Under the pieces are notes generated by a model that made no database searches, was not told the origin of the DNA, and saw nothing but the letters and a program-made list of their open reading frames with translations. DNA of 64,000 bases from positions 17,161,533 through 17,225,532 of the forward strand of contig OZ038496.1 of assembly GCA_964036315.1 (NCBI GenBank), written 5' to 3'. This DNA is from Acanthosepion esculentum. Lineage: Eukaryota; Mollusca; Cephalopoda; Sepiida; Sepiidae. Positions 31,500 through 42,260 of the stretch are shown in pieces (position 1 is the first letter of the stretch; the number at the start of each line of letters is the position of its first letter). Position numbers and translations under genes: made by a program.

Positions 31500-32160
31500 C
31501 TTTCAGGACCTTAGTGATGATGGCTCTACACAATTTCTTGTCCTTTGTAGCTCTTAATAAATTTTGTCTTTTTGCTATCTCTCTTAAAACCTGTTCTGCC
31601 ATCCATTTGCTCAAGCACTCTAAGTAGGTTATGCATTGTTTTCCTCTCTCCCTCTTGCCTTATATCTGCCCTGTGAGTATCAAATTTTCCAAGCCCTCTT
31701 TCTTCATAATGAAATTTCTTTCTGATGTTAAGTGTAAGCACCTTTTTTACTTCCATTTTCTATAAAACTTTGCTGTTGGTCACATATTCAGTCCATGTTA
31801 TCCTCAGCATCCTTCTGTAGAACCACATTTCTGTTCCTTCAAGTATCTTCTTCATCTGTGAGGAGATTGTTCAGCATTCACTGCTATATAGGACAACTGT
31901 TATTACATAACAGTTCAATATTCTTTTCTTTGTTGTTAACAAAGTTTTCTGTCTCTTAATACTCTGCTTATCTCTTGAAAAGCATCTTTGCCTATCCGAA
32001 TGTGCCTTCAGATTTCAGTGTCACACTTTCCATTCTCTGTTAAAACACTACCCAGATAATTAAATTTTTGTACTTGTTCGATTTTGGTATCTCCAATTTG
32101 TAATTCTGCATGTTGGGCTCTTGCTTTTCCTAACAAACATGCATTCTAAGTCAATCTATA
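31500..32160 (-). mobile_element. RTE-like LINE distal ORF2 fragment (family 2)
   Basis: Read on the minus strand from 32140: KSKSPTCRI-type, then SSEC-stop-TISSQMKKILEG, TEMWFYRRMLRITWTEYVT, KMEVKKVLTLNIRKKFHYEE, then IRQEGERKTMHNLLRVLEQM. The order is the same as in the plus-strand copy at 2296-3510 (EVWFYRRILRIPWTKHVSND). Stops and shifts present. Confidence 0.75.
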
Positions 32161-32429
32161 ATATCACAAGTCCTATCACTGAGGGAAGTTACACACATGT
32201 TGTCATCCCAACAGTTCTTGAAGAAAGCAAATCCTGCGTCTTTTGATAGGGTGTCTGTACTTCTGGCAGGAACAGTCCCTGTTGCATGCTAGGAGTAATT
32301 TTATTATTTTTATTTTTATTTATTTTAAACAAGGTTTAAATTTTATTTTATTTATAATTTTCATCATTATTATTATTATTTTATATTTTATTTTTATTTA
32401 TAATAATAACAATATTCCTATATCTTCTG

Positions 32430-32565
32430 TCTTCTTAATTCCTGTTCTTTATTGTTCTCACTCCTTAATGTTTTTTTCTCTTATTCTTTCACACCTCATA
32501 ATCCATTGCATCTTAGTGGCTTTATTGTCTTGTTTAGGGTCAAATGATTAATAAAATATGTTTTT
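32430..32565 (+). mobile_element. LINE 3' terminal fragment (family 1)
   Basis: CCATTGCATCTTAGTGGCTT TATTGTCTTG corresponds to the LINE 3' end (CTTGCATGCTAGTGGCC at 34537), preceded by the TTCTCACTCCTTAATG stretch. A second such end lies at 19322. Confidence 0.5.
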
Positions 32566-33109
32566 CATTTTATATTTTCAAATAAACAATCATAAATTTA
32601 AATAATATATACAAAATTTTGAACGTAATGCACTTCATATACTAAAACATTTTCCTTTATATAATTCATTGCTGAGAATAAAAATTCTATTCATTTAGAG
32701 TTTACTGAACAGAAATATTCTTTTTCAAGTGTTTGTGGCAAACAGACTAAAATATTTTTGTTTCAAGAATTCACTAAAAAGAAAGATAAAGTTCAATAGA
32801 GATACAATTGGAGGCAGAGATGGAGGTGGTAAAACTCGGACACACATGGTATCTAAAGTCAGAGAGAATACAGAAGTAACCTGTTTGGGAGTTTAAATGT
32901 TTTTTTTTCACTGAGATGTAGTGTTCTGCTTTGTTTACGGGTCTACACTGGATTGCAGAGGTGAGGTTTGCTTTATGCGCAAGGCCTTCTTAATAGCTGA
33001 AATATTTAAATTATTTTTTTATTACTTGGAAAAATGTGTTATGTGTGCTTTTCCTGTACAGAAAAATAAATTTCATGTACATGTGTTCTAGCGACAGAAG
33101 TTTTTCCAC

Positions 33110-33620
33110 TTTTGCATTTTGTCTTTGTCAACTTTATGCTGCATCTCTTCAGTGAATTGGCTATCATGGCTTCCCACAATTTCCTATCCCTTGTGGCTCT
33201 CAGTAGTTTTTCTCACTTTGCTAAGGTTCCACCCCCATTTCATCATCCATTCACAAACTCTTGCCAGGCTTGCTGTCTTCCCTTATCTCTCTTACCATCA
33301 ATATGCACTTTGTTTACCAAACCTCCCTCTTTTTCAGGAATTTCAGCTCTCTTTTCCTGATTCTGAGTAGAAGTGTTCATCTGCTGCCATCTTCTTTAAG
33401 ACTTCCTTGTTGCTTACTCGTTCCGTCCATGGAATTCTCAGCATCCTTCTGTAGAACCACATTTCTGCAGCCTTCAGGTTTTTCTTTGTCCATGAGGAGA
33501 TTGTCCAGCATTCACTGCCATATAAGAGGATAGCGATCTATTTTTAATAAAAGTTTTGTTTCTCAGCATCTGATGCAGCTTCTTTTGCTCGTCTGTTCCA
33601 TGTTCAGTTCTCAATGTGCA
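33110..33620 (-). mobile_element. RTE-like LINE distal ORF2 fragment (family 2)
   Basis: On the minus strand: the block around TAAAAATAGATCGCTATCCTC (a SYL-ACWTISSWTKKNLKAAE-type peptide), MWFYRRMLRIPWTE, VSNKEVLKKMAADEHF, then ATRDRKLWEAMIAN near the 3' end. Parallel to 2296-3510 and 31500-32160. Confidence 0.75.
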
Positions 33621-33756
33621 CCATTTACCTCTCCTTAAACAAAGTAAATGCTTATAGACTCAAATATAAATGATAATGTTTACCTCTCCCTAAACATGTA
33701 AATATATGAACTCCAAAATAATAATAATAAAAATAATTACTTTGACATTAAATAAC

Positions 33757-33800
33757 AATCTGCTTATATATCTGAGATGAGGTATTATAATTATTTCCGC
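33757..33800 (-). mobile_element. SINE tail fragment
   Basis: CTGCTTATATATCTGAGATG AGGTATTATAATTATTT is the inverted terminus of the dimer-forming SINE family (compare 4933-4965). Confidence 0.6.
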
Positions 33801-34836
33801 ACAGATTGAGGAATCGGAGAGCCGAGTTTGGATTCCAGTCTAAGACGGAGCAAATACATCGATTCAATTGCATCATCCACCGCAAGGAAAGTTGGCTCTC
33901 TGTGCCGAGCCAGGAAATCCCCCCCCCCCGAATCGATCCTCCAAATCTATAAATCGACCATTCGCCCTTGCATGGAGTATTGCTGCCATATATGGTCTGG
34001 AGCCCCTGCTGTTTGCCTCAGGGTTCTTGATAAGATCCAGAGATGGATATGCAATGTAATCGGCCCTGATCTGCCATCTCGTCTGCAGTCGCTCTCTCAC
34101 AGACGTGATGTTGTCTCGCTCTGTCTTTTTTACAAATACTTTCACGGTAATTGCTCCGACGAGCTGCTTTCGCTGGCTCATGAATTTAAACGTCCTACGA
34201 GGCTGGCATCCCATTCCCACTCCTTCACCGTTGAAACTGTTAGATGTAGACGTATCTTCTACTCCAATAGCTTCATGTCTCGCACATTTCGCCTGTGGAA
34301 CTCCCTTCCTTATTCCTGTTTCCCTGACAAATACAATCTCCAACTATTTAAGTGTAACGTCAATCGACATCTCCAGTTGCCTTGATCTATCCACTTCCCT
34401 TCTCCACATCCTTTCACCTTTCATTCCTATCTGCTCTCGCTCCAAATCTTCTGTGACCCCCTTGCCTTGATCGATCCAATATCTTTCTCCACATTCTCTC
34501 CTTTACCACTCCTACCTGCTCTTCCTCCAAACCTTGCATGCTAGTGGCCTCCAGCCTTGCTTGGGGTGATAAGCTTAAAAAAAAAATTTTAAAAAATCCA
34601 TTAAATTCACTTACGGGCCAATACAATCCGAAAAGGTATGAATCCTCTTCTTCTCCCACCAGCTATGGGTAAATAGCAGGACAGACTGGGTTCTATAGCT
34701 TTGGATGGCAACTGGTCTACCGCAGAAAGAAATGGCAACCTACTGCGGGAAAAAAATATCTGCCTCGTCAGTCATGTATCTTTCGATACATGATCGCCTA
34801 AGCATGTATCATGCATGGCACATAACTGACTGATAT
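33801..34836 (+). mobile_element. tRNA-derived SINE interrupted by a LINE insertion
   Basis: The SINE head (ATTGAGGAATCGGAGAGCCG ... GATTCCAGTC) ends at 33840. The same SINE resumes at about 34604 with AATCCATTAAATTCACTTAC, then CCAGCTATGGGTAAATAGCA, TGGCAACCTACTGCGGG, hairpin GTATCTTTCGATAC and TAACTGACTGA. The intervening ~763 bp is a LINE, so the LINE arrived after the SINE. The loop of the 3' hairpin (TTTC) is inverted relative to the copy at 35795 (GAAA). Confidence 0.85.
33841..34603 (+). mobile_element. LINE 3' end, C-terminal ORF2 (family 1), best-preserved copy
   Basis: The 185-aa frame is open to 34385. It reads KYIDSIASSTARKVGSLCRA, IYKSTIRPCMEYCCHIWSGA, LDKIQRWICNVIGPDLPSRL, QSLSHRRDVVSLCLFYKYFH, FRLWNSLPYSCFPDKYNLQL, FKCNVNRHLQ. 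This is the C-terminal part of a non-LTR retrotransposon ORF2, after the RT palm. The 3' UTR has CTTGCATGCTAGTGGCC and CTTGCTTGGGG, then an A-rich terminus. A C run at 33919-33929 lies in the SPPPE codons. It is nested in a SINE and is 5'-truncated as is usual for LINEs. Confidence 0.88.
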
Positions 34837-34837
34837 T

Positions 34838-35050
34838 GTTCAAACTATTGTCCTCATTTTTATTGTCATATTCACAACATTTCGGTTGTTGTTCACTCCG
34901 GCCTTCTGCAAGGAATATACGTTAAAAATTAAAAATTCCAATGTATATCACCTGAAGAAGGTCAGAATGTACAATGCCCGAAACAATGTGAATTATTACA
35001 ATAAAGATGAGTACAACAATCCAAACAATGTAAATAGCGTAAATAATTAA
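34838..35050. mobile_element. Third inverted SINE pair, short and diverged
   Basis: The left arm (34838-34909) holds the SINE core in minus orientation (AACTATTGTCCTCAT, TTCGGTTGTTG, CCGGCCTTCTGCA). The right arm (about 34950-35045) has it in plus orientation (CCTGAAGAAGGTCAG, AAGATGAGTACAACAATCC, GTAAATAGCGTAAATAAT). The arms have diverged much more than in the dimers at 4933 and 20686, and the spacer differs. Confidence 0.65.
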
Positions 35051-35059
35051 ACTGATAAG

Positions 35060-35790
35060 ATATAAAACCAACTGACTGATGAACAAAAACATCAATGAAT
35101 CTAAACCTTACTTAGTACATGCACTAAGAACTAAATTAGCATTCACTTCTCTAAAGGCGAAATGATTAGTGTTTGACTAATTTTTAATGTTGAACTTCTA
35201 GAAAGAAATACAAAGATTAAAATTCTGAATATCGAATATAACCATGACTTTCTGTAAAAATGACAGCATGGGCTCAATCAAGATTTATTTGGCTGATCAA
35301 GAAAGGGTAGTAGTTTTTTTTTTTAAAATGTCATCTTTGATGATTGGCATGCTCAGGAGACAAAAAAAAACAAACAACAGAAAAACATATATTTTGACAT
35401 ACCTTTCAATAATCTTTGTACAGTTGATCAGGGTTTTTCAAAGTTTTTTTTTTGTTAGAACTCTTGAAGGAAATTTAATTTCCATTCAACCACTATTAAG
35501 TATTTCTAATCCATTAGATTAAATTTACTCATTGTAAATGTTTGTATTAGGAAGAGTTATAAATAATTTCCTTTTTTTTACTTATCTACTTTATTCTTAT
35601 AGAAAATAGAGTTCAATTTTATTCAGTTATATATTCACCATTATTTGTAATGACTAGTTGCTACTTATCAGGCATTGTTTCAATACCTTTTGAGTAAAAT
35701 ACCGCATGTGAAAAACTTTCAGTGAACTATTGACTCTGTTTTCAATAAAAGAGAGTTTTCCCCATCAAAGTTTTTTCCTTTGATTAAAAA
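35060..35790. other. AT-rich interval without a recognised gene
   Basis: No supported feature. A 92-aa plus frame (35244-35522) shows no motif. Confidence 0.5.
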
Positions 35791-35794
35791 AGGT

Positions 35795-36070
35795 GGCATA
35801 ATTGAGGAATTGGGGAGCCAAGTTTGAATTCCAGTCGAATCCATTACATTCACTTATACACTAATATCCTTGGGAAAGGTATGAATCCTCTTCTTCTCCC
35901 CCCAGCTATGGGTAAATAGCAGGACAGATCAGATTTTATAGCCTTGGATAGCAACTGGTCTACCGCAGAAAGAAATGGCAACCTACTGCAGGAAAAAAAT
36001 CTGCCTCGTCAGTCATGTATTGAAAGATACATGATCGCCTAAGCATGTATCACTCATGGCGCACAACTGA
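35795..36070 (+). mobile_element. tRNA-derived SINE, near full length
   Basis: ATTGAGGAATTGGGGAGCCA, B-box-like AGTTTGAATTCC, CCAGCTATGGGTAAATAGCA, AAATGGCAACCTACTGCAGG, hairpin GTATTGAAAGATAC, and end GGCGCACAACTGA. Only the first bases of the head are missing. Confidence 0.85.
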
Positions 36071-36072
36071 AG

Positions 36073-36131
36073 AATTGGTTGGGACAAGATCAGGTGAATA
36101 TGCCAATCACCTGATCTTGCACAAACCAATT
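36073..36131. repeat. Hairpin of 25-bp arms between the SINE and the polypurine tract
   Basis: 36073-36097 (AATTGGTT...CAAGATCAGGTGA) and 36107-36131 (TCACCTGATCTTG...AACCAATT) are reverse complements with three mismatches and a 9-bp loop. Confidence 0.8.
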
Positions 36132-36134
36132 GTT

Positions 36135-36138
36135 GAAG

Positions 36139-36198
<60 letters not shown>

Positions 36199-36566
36199 GC
36201 AGACAGACAGAGAAAGGTTAATAATGGAAACCTGAAGTGAGAAAGAAAAATTTTCAGCCCCCCCCCCACCAAAAAAAAAAAACTACATAGAGAGAATCAA
36301 CAAGAAAGAGAGACAGTAGAGAGGGAGGAGACAAAGAGAGATGAGACCGGAAAGGTAGAGAAAGAGGAAGAAAGTGAAGAAAGGGAGAAAACATAGAAAG
36401 AGAGGGAGGAGGACAAAATTGCAGGAAGAAAATGACCTTGTGAGAAGGAAAAAGACAGAAAGAGAAAGAAAGGCGATAAGAGATAAAAACAAAAAGTGAG
36501 AAGGAAGCAGAGAGATATAAGAACAGAAAGTTACAGAAAGAGAGAGAAAGTGATGGGGAAGAAGCA

Positions 36567-36605
<39 letters not shown>

Positions 36606-36865
36606 GAAAATGTTATGAAGAAGATATTACCCAAGACAGAGGAAGAGAGATGAGAAAAAAATCAAGAGAGAGAAATAAGAAAATAGAGAAAGAGGAAAGC
36701 AAATGAGAGAAAAGGATGGGAAAATTCAGAGAAAGAGAGGATAATAGAAAGCAGAAGAGAGAGAGAGACAGAGAGAGAGAGAGTATGTGTGTGTGTTTGT
36801 GTGGAGAGAGAGAGAGAAGTAAATAAAGAGAAATGAGTTTATTTTGTTTTTTGGGGGGGTATTTA
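36135..36865. repeat. Polypurine tract (inverted relative of 29815-30600)
   Basis: A GA-dominated tract with (GA)n at 36139-36175, (GACA)n at 36174-36212 and (GA)n at 36572-36600. Shared landmarks with the polypyrimidine tract are GGACAAAATTGCAGGAAGAA AATGACC and GAAATGAGTTTATTTTG. The 126- and 94-aa minus-strand frames are compositional. Confidence 0.8.
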
Positions 36866-36879
36866 AAGGCAAAATATAT

Positions 36880-37278
36880 TTTCGACATGGTGCAATGGTT
36901 AGCCAGCTTGTCTTGCGAGATCAGTTACAACTGAATAGTGAATTACACTAGATGCCCCATAATTTTGGCCTTGTGCCATATCTAAGCTATGCTTAGAAAA
37001 TCATTAGAGGTACTTGAATGTGGTGTAATGGCTAGTAGGCTTATGTCACTCGATCAGTTATGACTGAATAGTGGGTTCGATCCACACTGGTACCCCAGAC
37101 TTTCAGTCTTGTACCAAATCTAAGCTACACTTGGAAAGAAGGGTACCTCAATGTAGTGTAATGGTTAGCAAGCTTGTCTTGCTAGAGAAATTATGACTGT
37201 GTAGGGAGTTCAATCCTTAATGGGTACCCTATACTATTGGCCTTGTGCCACATCTATGCCAAGCTTAGAAAATCACTA
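36880..37278 (+). mobile_element. Trimer of a tRNA-like unit, 133-bp period
   Basis: Three head-to-tail units have A-boxes at 36888 (TGGTGCAATGG), 37021 (TGGTGTAATGG) and 37154 (TAGTGTAATGG), exactly 133 bp apart. The B-box is perfect in unit 2 (GGTTCGATCC, about 37076), close in unit 3 (AGTTCAATCC) and decayed in unit 1. Each unit ends with a shared tail (GGCCTTGTGCCA-ATCTA, then AAGC-TAGAAAATCA). The order A-box, B-box and tail suggests a SINE array rather than true tRNA genes: there is no CCA-end acceptor pairing and the D-to-T spacing is enlarged. Confidence 0.8.
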
Positions 37279-37439
37279 TACGAAAAGAGAAGATTTTTTT
37301 GACATTATTTTTCTGTAAGAAAATTCCATGCAACTTGGATATTCTTGTGGAAGACTATTATGTCATGTTTAGAAACACCTGCTGATGATGTCAGAACATG
37401 ATACCATTCCCTGCTTTGCCAAATTCCAGCTTTCTGCAC

Positions 37440-38282
37440 TATAGGGCAGCATATTTTCCACTCTGACTTAAAAGAAACATATTTTCAGATGGTTTTGAAG
37501 ATGATGAGTAATATGATACTAAGAAATGGTTTTACTAGTCATGCTGTTTATCAGTTGCTTTCACATTGTAAGCACAGGATAAGGCAGAAATATCTCCCAC
37601 ATTTTAAAGATAGACAAAAAAACCAAGTTACTGCTATTAAAAAAATTATGTCACTGTCGTTTAAACAAAGCTTTTCTTCATTTGGTGTTTAAAATGGCAT
37701 CTTCAAAATGGTGACCTCTGTTCATCATACACTGTTGTAGACGATTTCTAAAGTTTTCTATCACCCAGATATTTGAGCACTTTGAGGTCTTCCAGAAAGC
37801 TTTCTTTTAAGCACTGAACCTGTGACCCTGAAATTTTCAACACATAGCAGTATCAATTTTCTATCCGGAACAGCATCATTCTGACATAACATGAAATTAA
37901 CATGAAAAGTTCTGTGTTGCAATTACAGATTCACCAGTGTTAAAAATGTTTCAAGTGCAAATGCATGATGTGCACTGATCAAAGCTATGATGACATCTGA
38001 AAATAAATGGTAAGACATTAACTAAATAAAGATACCATTTCCACTTGCCTAAGTTCACTGGCTCCACACAGGTGACAGTTTAAAATGTGGGAGGTATTTC
38101 TGCCGCACCCAGTATTTAGTGGGTACACATTCAGCATTTCCCATTATTTTAAGCAGTGAAATTAATATCACCTGATCCATGCATGTTTGCATGTGAAAGT
38201 GATGATGAACCATTGTCTTATAAATTCAGTACTAACTAGGTGTTTCTCAGTTATGTCATCATGCTAGAGTAGGCTCAGTTTA

Positions 38283-38329
<47 letters not shown>

Positions 38330-39290
38330 TGTTTCATTAAAAACCACAGACAAGGTACTACGATTAAGCTTTTTATTTAATTAAAATATTTCAAGTGCAA
38401 ATGCATAATGTGCACTGATCAAAACCATGATGGTATCTGAAAATACATGGTAAGACATTAACTAAATGAAGATACCATTTCCACTTGCCTAAGTTAACTG
38501 GCACCTTACAGTTTAAAATGTGGGAGGTATTTCTGCTGCACCTAGTATTTGGTGGGTACACATTTGAGTCAGCATTTCCCATTATTTTAAGCAGTGAAAT
38601 TAATGTCAACCATCCAACAGATCAAGATATCATAATAATGAAAAAGTGCTTCCTGTCAGAAATTGAAGTTGTATTCCCTTTTACCATCAGGTTTTTTTAA
38701 GCTAAGCTGGGCCCTACGAATTAGACCAAAAGAAACATGATAAAGCAATCTTCATTTTTATTTTTAATCCTTTCACCCCAAAACAAACAATGGTCTGTAG
38801 TTTTTAATCATTTGAGCTTAATGATAACATCCTTCAAATGGTTCCATCTATTTGCCATACACTGTTGTGGACAATTTCTAAAGCTTTCCATCACCCAGAA
38901 GTTTTGAGGTGTTCCAGGTGGCTTTTAAGCACTGAACCAGGGGTCTGAAATCTTCAATCTATTAGAGTATCGATTTTCTGTCCAGAGAAGCATCATTCCA
39001 ACGTAACATGAAATGAGCAGGAAAAGCTCTCTGTGTTACAATTTACACCAGTTTTAAAAAATGTTTCAACAGCAAACACACAGTGTGCATCTGTCCAAAC
39101 TAGGATAGTAACTGATGGTATCTGAAAGAAAATGGTAAAACATTAGCTAGATGAAGACACTATTGCCGCTTGCCTGAGTCCACTAGTACCACCCAGGTGA
39201 CATTTTAAACAATGGCAGGTATTTCTGCCACTCACAGTACAATGCAGTTGAAATGACTATCAATAAGTATTCAGCTCATTAGAATTAGTT
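37440..39290. repeat. Locally triplicated unidentified repeat
   Basis: Copy 1 is at about 37715-38170, copy 2 (3' part) at 38385-38610 and copy 3 (diverged) at 38855-39250. Shared blocks: CATACACTGTTGT, TAAGCACTGAACC, GCATCATTC, TAACATGAAAT, TGTGCACTGATCAAA, GGTAAGACATTAACTA, TTTAAAATGTGGGAGGTATT and ATTTCCCATTATTTTAAGCA. Between copies 1 and 2 is a (TA)n array (38284-38326) followed by ACAAGGTACTACGATTAAGC, which recurs at 62860. Short frames suggest a decayed transposase, but I cannot name it. Confidence 0.65.
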
Positions 39291-39429
39291 GATCCATGTT
39301 ATAGTATTTTTTTAATCATTTCACCTCAAGCAAAAGAAGATTATGACACAAAGACACCATGGGTTACAGGGACTGAAAGAGAATGAAAAGACTTCAATGA
39401 GGGGAAATGAGGAAAGGACAATAAAGGAA

Positions 39430-40025
39430 AAGTATTCTGGAAGATAGAAGATGATGACTGATGTTACATTTAAAATTTTGAGATTGTACTTACCAGGGAA
39501 GCAAGAAATAAGAAGGGAGTTCCAAAGGTAAGAAAAGAAGCTGTTAGAATAGAAGTAGCAGTAAAATAGTGAGACCAATTGCCAATCTAGTAGCACACTT
39601 CAGTTCAAGTAGTTGAGGTACCAGGGAAAAACCTCATCAGAACAGTTGTCATGAAGTTAATTTGTAGAAAAGAGAGAAGGTAGCCATGTCGGTAAGAAAG
39701 TGGCTGAAGTCGAAATGTCTGGTCAGGATCAATTACATTACAAACCCTTCTTTGGACTTTGTCAAGAATCTCAAGATATACAGCAGGAGCACTAGACCAG
39801 ATATGGCAGCGGTATTCAATGCATGGACAAATGGAAATTTTATAAATGTGCATGATGGATTCTGATGAGAAAAATTTTCTGGCATGACACAACTTTCCTC
39901 TGTCATTTATCATTGACGGCTGCATATGAAGCCAATAAATTGATGCTTGCCTGTCCATGAAGCTAAAGAGATGCTGTCTGTTCCAGGCCTTTTTGCTATT
40001 TGGGTTTACTTTTCTAGGCAACTAA
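39430..40025 (-). mobile_element. LINE C-terminal fragment (family 1)
   Basis: The minus-strand 138-aa frame reads YWLHMQPSMINDRGKLCHAR, FFSSESIMHIYKISICPCIE, YRCHIWSSAPAVYLEILDKV, QRRVCNVIDPDQTFRLQPLS. A second frame continues with LWNSLLISCFPGKYNLKILN. A frameshift lies near 39690. It extends further 5' than the other family 1 fragments. Confidence 0.8.
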
Positions 40026-40489
40026 GGTTTTATTTGGCTCTTACCCATTTGACCTGTCTGGATAGATTGAACATACCAGGAGATGAACTCCCAACAGCAT
40101 CCCTGGGTCACAGAGGCACATCCAAACAAATTTATTGAATATAAAATAACAAAGCATAACTAATTTACTCGTTTTTGATACAATTAGTGTGAGAAAAGAA
40201 TCAGTCAACTAAAACAGCAAACAGACCTTTAATGCTTGAATTATTTTAAATGGGAAGGATAAGTTTGGTGGGCAGGGAGAAAGTCGTGAATATTACTGGC
40301 TTTTGAGTTTGAGCTACAGATTCTATGCTCTATGTTTGAAATGTTTCTCCATTTGATAATAATAAAGATGGGTGAAACCAGATTCCACCATGTCTGTATT
40401 TGGAAGAACTAGTGATTACAATAGTAAATAGAATATTTGGTAATGATAACAGTAATATTACATGTTTCCTTATCAGGAAATATTTGGCA

Positions 40490-41470
40490 TTCATTGACCA
40501 GGAAGACAGTGTTATGCTTTTTTCACTCCCTGGTCATCAGGCTGGGATCAAAGTGTAGTATCTGTTCTCTTAATCTCTAATGGAAATCATAATATTAGCT
40601 TTAGAGATATGCTTTTTTTCACTACCTGGCCATTAGGCTGAGATCAGAATGTATTATCTTTTCTCCTTATCTCTAATGGCAATAGTATTATTAGTTGTTT
40701 CCTTATAAGGAAACATTTGCAAATTATTGAGAATTGCTGCTCGAGTTATGCTTTTTTCACTCCCTGGTCATCACGCTGGAATCAAAGTGAGGTATCTGTT
40801 CTCTTAATCTCTAATGGTAATGGTAATAAACCCTTGTCAGATCATGCTTTCATATGGATATCATTCAAGGTGCAAACCCATTCAAAATTATCTAAACTGT
40901 CAGCTGTATACAACTGCTTTCTAAGTTCCTTAGCAAGTGATTCCAGTGGGTCTTGGCAAAAAGCATCCTTCTTTGAACATTGTGGACTGGCACTACAGAA
41001 TCACAAGGAAATAAAAGAAACCACATCACTTGAGAACTGCCAACAGCAGCAACAACTAAAATGGATATCACATGTAAGTCAAAGAGAAAAAAATGAAATA
41101 ATGAAGAGGTTGACATTCCACACTACTTCAAATAAAAGGTTAGGAAGGAAACTCCCATCAATAATGGAAAGAGTGATAACAGCTACTGGGCCTGAGAAGA
41201 GAAAATAATGACATAATCAAGATGTTGACATTCCACACTACTTCAAATAAAAGGTTAGGAAGGAAACCGCTATCAATACTGGAAAGAGTGATAACAGCTA
41301 CTGAACTTGAGAAACCTATTTTGCTACAAAATTTATTAAGAGAAAGATTTTACAAATTTCAACTGAAAGTAATACTTGCTGCTTGGTCAATAAATATCAA
41401 AATGTTTTCTGCTAAGGTAACGGCTAATATTACCATTTCCTCTTTGCAGCTGATGTAGTTATCACATCAT
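40490..41470 (+). mobile_element. LINE ORF2 C-terminal region (family 4) with upstream iterated block
   Basis: Upstream, TTATGCTTTTTTCACTCCCT GGTCATCA...GATCAAAGTG...TCTCTAATGG occurs near 40515, 40608 and 40748 (three diverged copies). Then a 163-aa plus frame (40717-41208) reads PLSDHAFIWISFKVQTHSKL, ALQNHKEIKETTSLENCQQQ, LKWISHVSQREKNEIMKRLT, FHTTSNKRLGRKLPSIMERV. The last block is repeated once more in a second frame from 41222. The ~118-bp unit is thus present twice here. Confidence 0.8.
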
Positions 41471-41579
41471 AGGTTCACTGCCAGTATTATCACAATTCAC
41501 ATATTTTTTCCTGAATTATAAATGATGAAGAATTTGTGGAATTAACTTCTATTTCTCTACCTATAATCCCCCTCCTCAT

Positions 41580-42260
41580 CACGCTGCTCCCATGGACACC
41601 TGTGGAAAGTGAAAAGTTGTTAAAGACTTTCTGTTTTTGAAAACAAAAGGTGCTGCAAATATTCCCAGGAGGTTAATGAATGATTGGAAAGGCTGTACTT
41701 GGTGTAAGTGAAGTAAGAAGATAGGTCAGTAGAGTTAATGGCAACAGAAAGGAGAAATTGATCTTAGTGACAGGCCCTGTAGTGGCAGGCAAGCTGCTGT
41801 TGTCATAACAGCTGAGAGAAGAATCACTATAGCAAAACTTTGTGGAAGCCTCCAGGTGAGCCTACAGTTCTGTGGTCTGTTTAAAATGTGTTCTTTGAAT
41901 GTTGACAAACTTTATAAAGGTGCTATCCAGCACAGCCCACCAATGATTAAAACTCATATTTGGCAAAGAGAAATGCCAAGAAGTTTCTACAAATCAAGCA
42001 TACATGGCTTCTTTCAAAGTTGGAATAACATGATTGAGATAGTAGCAGACTATTTTAAGGACTAGATTTAGAATACTGAAATTGTAATTAAAAATGAACA
42101 ATCATTACTTATTGATTGACACTTGTACCACAACTGAAGAGAGTATACAAGGACTGTATTTTGAATTCTGAAACTTTAATTTTCATTTTGGTATTCTTTG
42201 TGTGCTTTTTCTATATTACAATTAAAGAAGATATATTACTTTTTGATCAATCATCTGTAA
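41580..42260 (+). mobile_element. Mariner-type transposon, internally deleted and decayed
   Basis: Residues around KVVKDFLFLKTKGAANIPRR and LSDRPCSGRQAAVVITAERR correspond to the N-terminal linker of a mariner transposase (DRPRSGRP-type). Then, with the whole catalytic core missing, MPRSFYKSSIHGFFQSWNNM IEIVADYFKD-stop (41972-42065) corresponds to the C-terminus (FY-x-GI-x-L-x-R-W-x-K-IE-x-G-DY). The AT-rich 3' flank recurs at 42640 and 43300. Confidence 0.7.

Noticed and set aside
36888..37180. Three functional tRNA genes
   Set aside because: No acceptor-stem pairing, enlarged spacing between boxes, and a shared non-tRNA tail in each unit.
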